Positions 6,590 to 8,376 of a DNA stretch of 8,376 nucleotides are shown piece after piece. The DNA is taken from the NCBI GenBank assembly GCA_016209155.1, contig JACQWU010000135.1, positions 1-8,376 on the forward strand, in the 5' to 3' direction. Position 1 is the first letter of the stretch. Each line of letters opens with the position of its first letter. Source of the stretch: Candidatus Desantisiibacteriota bacterium (lineage in GTDB: Bacteria; JACRDZ01). The position numbers were made by a program, and so were the translations under genes. The notes below the pieces were generated by a model, which was not told the origin of the DNA, ran no database searches, and was given only the letters and a program-made list of their open reading frames with translations.

Positions 6590-6595
6590 ATAATT

Positions 6596-6874
6596 CTATT
6601 TTTTTCTTACAGCATCCCTTAACTCTTTCCCGGGTTTAAACTTGGGAACCCTGCAAGGAGGAATATTTATTTCTTTACCGGTTTTAGGATTACGTCCAAT
6701 TCTTGCAGCTCTTTTATTTACCGTAAAAGTCCCGAAACCGATCAATGAAACTTTATTACCTTTTTTTAAATTGTTTTTAATACCTTCCAATACTGCTTCA
6801 AGCGCCTTACCTGCTTTGACTTTTGAAATATCTGCTTTTTCAGCTGATATAGTTATCAAATCAAGTTTAGTCAT
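6596..6874 (-). CDS. hup: HU-family DNA-binding protein
   Basis: This 92-residue protein is full length for the HU/IHF family of nucleoid proteins, which bind and bend DNA as dimers. Helical N-terminal part: KLDLITISAEKADISKVKAG. The core shows VSLIGFGTFTV (GFGTF at 46-50), and the DNA-binding arm carries the family signature GRNPKTGKEINIP (60-72), including Pro63 used for intercalation. The C-terminal PKFKPGKELRDAV is also typical. Nothing distinguishes HU from an IHF subunit with certainty, but the GRNPKTGKEI arm is most HU-like. ATG 6874 follows GAGGTG at good spacing. It lies 25 nt after the end of the interrupted SPOR gene, in a cluster that begins with argS upstream. No separate promoter is obvious in that short gap. 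Confidence 0.95.
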   Translation of the reverse strand: MTKLDLITISAEKADISKVKAGKALEAVLEGIKNNLKKGNKVSLIGFGTFTVNKRAARIGRNPKTGKEINIPPCRVPKFKPGKELRDAVRKK

Positions 6875-6899
6875 TTAATTCACCTCTCTTTTTGAATTT

Positions 6900-7416
6900 T
6901 TAATATGGTGTAACAACAACATTTTTAAACCCTATACTATTTAACTCCCAAATTCCTGACTTAGCTTCTTCTTGCGTTTTATATTTACCGGCACGTAATC
7001 TATACCATGTCCCTTTATCTCCAAGATCAACAGGGATTAACTCTGGATCAAATTTCTTATTTCTTTTCTTCCGGGGGCTCTTTTATTGAAGTCGTTTGCA
7101 CGGGTTTTTTCTGTTCAATTTTTTGTTCATTTAAGGCGGCAGTTTTATTATCAGCATTATTATCTTTTTGAGGTTTCACTTCAACAACAGATATTGGAGC
7201 GGACTTTGCATCAGAAATACTCTCACTATGATTCTCTTTTTTAATAGAATTTAAAATCTCATCAATATCACTGCTTTTAGTTTCTTCCTCTATTTCCGGA
7301 GGAAATATAACAAATCTGAACAGAAAAAATATTCCAACAATTAAGGCTGAAAGACCAATTCCCAATCCAATATAAATCCCTAAATTGCCGCTGCTTCTTT
7401 TAAAATTATCACCCAT
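6900..7416 (-). pseudogene. Membrane-anchored SPOR-domain gene, frame-disrupted
   Basis: SPOR proteins bind denuded septal peptidoglycan and often act in cell division (FtsN, DedD). The first frame starts MGDNFKRSSGNLGIY at ATG 7416, has one membrane segment (about 13-38) and a Lys/Glu/Gln/Asn-rich linker, and stops at 7057-7059 after EPPEEKK. In the +1 frame the minus strand continues with KKFDPELIPVDLGDKGTWYR, then LRAGKYKTQEEAKSG, ending VVVTPY at the stop 6900-6902. This is the second half of a SPOR fold. The first beta-alpha unit, normally around 30 residues with a 'QVGSF'-type strand, is not visible. The total is 517 nt, one base more than a whole number of codons, so an inserted base or an out-of-frame deletion is implied. 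The shift must lie at 7057-7082, which is rich in AAGAAA repeats. Genuine decay, assembly error and recoding cannot be separated here. A start at ATG 7437 lacks a ribosome site. Confidence 0.7.
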
Positions 7417-7419
7417 ATT

Positions 7420-7425
7420 CTTTCC
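7420..7425 (-). promoter_or_regulatory. Ribosome site deciding the SPOR gene start
   Basis: GGAAAG on the minus strand places GGA 6 nt before ATG 7416. The in-frame ATG 7437 has no purine-rich site before it. Confidence 0.5.
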
Positions 7426-7449
7426 GGGAACAACCATGAATATTATCTA

Positions 7450-8376
7450 CTACATTCGCTCAGGCGCATCTATACCTAAAAGGGATAAAGCATTTTTAAT
7501 AACTACACTTAAGCATTTTAAAAAAAATAAACGACTTTGTGTGATTTTAATCTCATCACCTATTATTCTATACTTATTATAGTACGGATGGAACATTCCT
7601 GCAAGTTCCTGAAGAAAATTTACTATTCTATGAGGCTCATAAGTTCTAGCGCTTTCTTCTACAATATCTGGGAAATAGGCTATTTTCTTTATTATTTGCA
7701 GCTCTTCCATGTTTGTTAATAAAGAAAGATCGGCGTCAATTAATTTATTAATATCAATTCCATTTTTTGCAGCTTCATTAAAAATACTGGATATTCTGGC
7801 ATAAGCATACTGAATATAATACACAGGATTTTCCATTGATTGTTTTTTTGCCAGTTCCAGATCAAAGTCAAGATGACTGCCTGATGTGCGCATAATAAAA
7901 TAAAATCTCGCAACATTCTTCCCAACCTCATCAACGACTTCCTTCAGAGTAACAAATTCCCCTGTCCTTGTTGACATTGCTACCTGTTTCCCGTCTCTTA
8001 ATAAATTAACCAGCTGATATAAAATAATAATTACATCGTCTTTTTTATATCCTAAAGCTTCAGCAGTGGCTTTAATCCTTGCCACATAGCCATGATGATC
8101 AGCTCCCCATATATCTATTATTTTTGAAAAACCGCGATTAAATTTATTGTAGTGATATGCAATATCCGAAGCAAGATAAGTGGTTTTACCTTCACGGCTT
8201 ATAACCACTCTGTCTTTATCATCGCCAAAAGGGATGGTTTTAAGCCATAGAGCACCGTCTTTTTCATAAATAAACTCTTTTTCTTTCAAATACTCCAGCA
8301 TTTTTTTAGCAGTACCGTCATCATGAAGAGTGCTTTCCCTGAACCATATATCAAACTTCACACCAAAATCCTCAAG
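7450..8376 (-). CDS. argS: Arginyl-tRNA synthetase, C-terminal part (5' end outside window)
   Basis: ArgS charges tRNA-Arg with arginine. The frame is open from the right edge to the TAG at 7450-7452, giving the last 308 residues. About 250 N-terminal residues, including the HIGH motif, lie outside. Recognisable ArgS segments are LEDFGVKFDIWFRES (1-15), TYLASDIAYHYNKF (66-79), DIWGADHHGYVARIKA (88-103), and the KMSKS-equivalent VAMSTRTGEFVTLKEVVDE (132-150), degenerate as is usual in this enzyme. ENPVYYIQYAYARI (182-195) opens the DALR anticodon-binding domain, which ends normally in LLGIDAPERM. The codon at 8361 is an internal GTG, not the start. The SPOR gene begins 33 nt downstream on the same strand, so argS, SPOR and HU probably form one transcript. 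Confidence 0.95.
   Translation of the reverse strand, partial: LEDFGVKFDIWFRESTLHDDGTAKKMLEYLKEKEFIYEKDGALWLKTIPFGDDKDRVVISREGKTTYLASDIAYHYNKFNRGFSKIIDIWGADHHGYVARIKATAEALGYKKDDVIIILYQLVNLLRDGKQVAMSTRTGEFVTLKEVVDEVGKNVARFYFIMRTSGSHLDFDLELAKKQSMENPVYYIQYAYARISSIFNEAAKNGIDINKLIDADLSLLTNMEELQIIKKIAYFPDIVEESARTYEPHRIVNFLQELAGMFHPYYNKYRIIGDEIKITQSRLFFLKCLSVVIKNALSLLGIDAPERM

Noticed and set aside
6642-6878. 78-residue plus-strand ORF opposite HU
   Set aside because: It is a shadow of the highly conserved HU coding strand.
7385-7934. Small ORFs at 7385-7582 (+), 7537-7719 (+) and 7740-7934 (-)
   Set aside because: They overlap the argS and SPOR coding strand in other frames with no start signals.

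Overview
The window comes from an AT-rich bacterial genome (roughly two thirds A+T by eye) and carries mostly housekeeping genes. Codon use, strong Shine-Dalgarno sites and GTAG-type palindromic repeats suggest an uncultured, probably diderm lineage. I cannot name the phylum from sequence alone.

Layout. At 1-639 (+) is the 3' part of a beta-propeller-like gene cut by the window edge. A short intergenic region follows with a pair of inverted REP-like hairpins, a possible terminator and a good sigma70-type promoter. That promoter precedes a small exported-protein gene (861-1171, +) whose signal peptide and body lie in different frames. Its 3' end overlaps, convergently, the last gene of a long minus-strand cluster.

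That cluster reads, in transcription order, xseA (exonuclease VII large subunit, 6026-4653), mtaB (tRNA methylthiotransferase, 4611-3262), a flippase-like multi-pass membrane protein (3205-2225) and a secreted protein with alpha/alpha-toroid character (2216-1143). The last two are only 8 nt apart and are probably translated together. A GTAG-plus-palindrome repeat forms the stop codon and last codons of xseA.

Across a divergent AT-rich promoter region, where the -10 boxes of both strands overlap, lies a small one-TM zinc-ribbon protein (6134-6589, +). It converges with a second minus-strand cluster: argS (3' part, beginning beyond the right edge), a membrane-anchored SPOR-domain gene and an HU gene. 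The SPOR gene is interrupted. Its anchor and linker are in one frame, only the second half of the SPOR fold is recognisable, and that half is in another frame.

I found no CRISPR array, transposase, prophage, tRNA or rRNA, and no clear new defence or metabolic system. The most informative signals are two broken envelope-protein genes, a REP pair with compensatory changes, a repeat recruited into a stop codon, and the overlapping divergent promoters.
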